Origin: Candidatus Colwellbacteria bacterium RIFCSPLOWO2_02_FULL_44_20b
GTDB taxonomy: Bacteria > Patescibacteriota > Minisyncoccia > UBA6257 > Colwellbacteraceae
NCBI GenBank assembly: GCA_001817765.1
Contig: MHIZ01000030.1
Span: 1 to 6,872, forward strand
Reading direction: 5' to 3'
DNA: 6,872 bases
Each line of letters starts with the position of its first letter. Within the stretch, counting starts at the first letter, position 1. The position numbers were made by a program, and so were the translations under genes. Of the stretch, positions 6,128-6,872 are shown piece by piece. The notes under the pieces were generated by a model. The model was not told the DNA's origin and did no database searches. It saw only the letters and a program-made list of their open reading frames with translations.

Positions 6128-6156
6128 AATCTACCATATTTCTATTGATTTGTCAA
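6128..6156 (-). promoter_or_regulatory. Sigma-70-type promoter of the SPFH operon
   Basis: On the minus strand a perfect -35 TTGACA (6156-6151) and a -10 TAGATT (6133-6128) are separated by 17 bases. Transcription would start near 6121, giving a leader of about 67 nt before the GTG at 6054 that contains the palindrome and the Shine-Dalgarno sequence. Confidence 0.72.
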
Positions 6157-6210
6157 TTGTCTGTTTTGGCGGTAAACTAGGTTTTGTCGTAGTATTTATA
6201 AGGAATTTAA

Positions 6211-6292
6211 GGGCAGGTGGTGAAATTGGCAGACACGCAAGGTTTAGGACCTTGTGCCGTAAGGCTTGTGGGTTCAAGTCCCACCCTGCCCA
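6211..6292 (+). tRNA. tRNA-Leu (anticodon UAG)
   Basis: Class II tRNA of 82 nt. The acceptor arms GGGCAGG (6211-6217) and CCTGCCC (6285-6291) pair perfectly, with discriminator A at 6292 and no encoded CCA. The D-arm has the leucine-type TGGTGAAATTGGCAGACAC. The anticodon stem CAAGG/CCTTG (6238-6242/6250-6254) holds the loop TTTAGGA with anticodon TAG (6245-6247), which reads CUA and probably other CUN codons. A long variable arm GCC-GTAA-GGC follows, then T-stem GTGGG/CCCAC around TTCAAGT. An AT-rich TATTTATAA at 6193-6201 could be its -10 element; no good -35 was seen. It is transcribed divergently from the SPFH operon. Confidence 0.97.
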
Positions 6293-6309
6293 CTTTGTAG
6301 GTACATATC

Positions 6310-6339
6310 AAAAAACACCGTTTTGAAACGGTGTTTTTT
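6310..6339. terminator. Bidirectional hairpin terminator between tRNA-Leu and the peptidase gene
   Basis: Perfect 14-bp stem AAAAAACACCGTTT / AAACGGTGTTTTTT (6310-6323 and 6326-6339) with a minimal TG loop (more likely 12-13 bp and a 4-6 nt loop in RNA). The T6 run on each strand and its place between converging transcripts (tRNA ending at 6292, peptidase stop at 6370-6368) suggest that it serves both. Confidence 0.9.
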
Positions 6340-6367
6340 GAATTTCGCCTTTTTAGTACTTTGTACT

Positions 6368-6872
6368 TTAGTAATAGTAACCGCCGTCTACTTTGAATTT
6401 CTTTTTTTCGAAGGTTACTACCATATACCAGCCCCAGGAGACGGTATGATTGTCGGCGCCGACAAAATCGAACCAAATATTTTCAAACGTTTCTCTATCA
6501 AGCCAGCGTTCGGGTTCATTTGTCGCGGGATCAACGATAATAAGATTTTTGTCGGTAATACTTACAAGAACGCTGTAGTGGTCGCCGTCTTTATCGAACC
6601 AGCCGATCACGATCGGCAGTTTTTCTTCTTTGATGAAACATTCAAGCTCTTTGAATGTTCCGTTTTCTTTCGCGAACACAAAGCCGCCGATTTCTTTCGC
6701 GGCTTGAATCATTCCTTCGTGTTCGGTGCCTGCGTCGGTCGTAGCGCTCGCGAGTTTTGTCAGCTGTTCCTCGGAATAATCTTTTCCGAAATGCGACAAA
6801 AGAATCTTTAACGATGCCGGACCGCACAGACCAGGACTTTGTTCGAACGGCGTGACGTTTATTTTATTTTCA
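6368..6872 (-). CDS. C39-like (papain-fold) cysteine peptidase, start outside window
   Basis: The frame is open from the stop at 6370-6368 to the right edge, giving 168 visible residues. The nearest start-like codon (TTG at 6799) is too late, because the catalytic segment lies upstream: NVTPFEQSPGLCGPASLKIL, with the oxyanion-hole Gln at 6841-6839 and the nucleophile Cys at 6826-6824 in the CGPASL motif. The catalytic His is in GDHYSVLV (codon 6580-6578) and the Asp in IIVDPAT (codon 6532-6530). This order and spacing match the C39 / C39-like peptidase family, which in other bacteria trims double-glycine leaders of exported peptides. Here no ABC transporter domain is attached on the visible side and no leader-bearing peptide gene is in the window, so the substrate is unknown. 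No transmembrane segment is visible. It ends VDGGYYY after a Trp- and Lys-rich strand. Only a short N-terminal piece is probably missing, but a signal or membrane anchor could lie there. Confidence 0.85.
   Translation of the reverse strand, partial: ENKINVTPFEQSPGLCGPASLKILLSHFGKDYSEEQLTKLASATTDAGTEHEGMIQAAKEIGGFVFAKENGTFKELECFIKEEKLPIVIGWFDKDGDHYSVLVSITDKNLIIVDPATNEPERWLDRETFENIWFDFVGADNHTVSWGWYMVVTFEKKKFKVDGGYYY

Noticed and set aside
6211..6292. tRNA-Leu as an integration site for a mobile element
   Set aside because: No second copy of the tRNA 3' end and no integrase gene are present in the window.
6368..6799. A 143-residue complete gene starting at TTG 6799
   Set aside because: The frame continues upstream with the catalytic CGPASL motif, so this start is internal to a longer gene.
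6266..6811. A long plus-strand open frame crossing the tRNA and the peptidase gene
   Set aside because: It begins inside the tRNA, runs through a terminator hairpin and is antisense to a gene with clear catalytic motifs.

Overview
The window looks like chromosomal DNA of a small-genome bacterium, most likely a member of the Patescibacteria/CPR (Parcubacteria-like). This is inferred from overall protein style, not from a marker tree. The pointers are a GyrA without the insertion found in enterobacterial GyrA, a substrate-binding protein held by an N-terminal helix instead of a lipobox, tandem small two-helix type IV secretion (VirB2/TrbC-like) pilin proteins, overlapping genes, and a tRNA without encoded CCA.

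Plus-strand block (1-4302): the 3' part of gyrA, a membrane-anchored family 1 solute-binding protein, and three different two-helix pilin-like proteins. gyrA, the binding protein and the first two pilins are chained by overlaps of 10, 4 and 1 nt, so they are probably one translationally coupled operon. The third pilin follows a 69-bp gap that holds a plausible promoter, and it ends at a strong hairpin terminator, so it may be made at its own, higher level. No ATPase, permease or secretion channel gene is present; the pilins and binding protein are presumably cell-surface or envelope parts. The first 46 bases are a perfect 23-bp tandem duplication that shifts the gyrA frame and is probably a contig-end artefact.

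Minus-strand block (6054-4376): a two-gene operon encoding an SPFH/Band 7-like membrane protein and a single-pass membrane protein of unknown function with a repeated FWGPxGxKV motif. It has a clear TTGACA-N17-TAGATT promoter, a palindrome at the transcription start, and strong Shine-Dalgarno sequences, unlike the plus-strand block. It converges with the pilin block on a pair of hairpins.

Right end (6211-6872): a tRNA-Leu(UAG) on the plus strand, a bidirectional terminator hairpin, and on the minus strand the C-terminal part of a stand-alone C39-like cysteine peptidase whose start lies beyond the window. Its catalytic Cys is visible only if the frame is read past the nearest start-like codon to the window edge.

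There is no gene-free stretch longer than about 160 bases. No insertion sequence, CRISPR array or integration site was seen.
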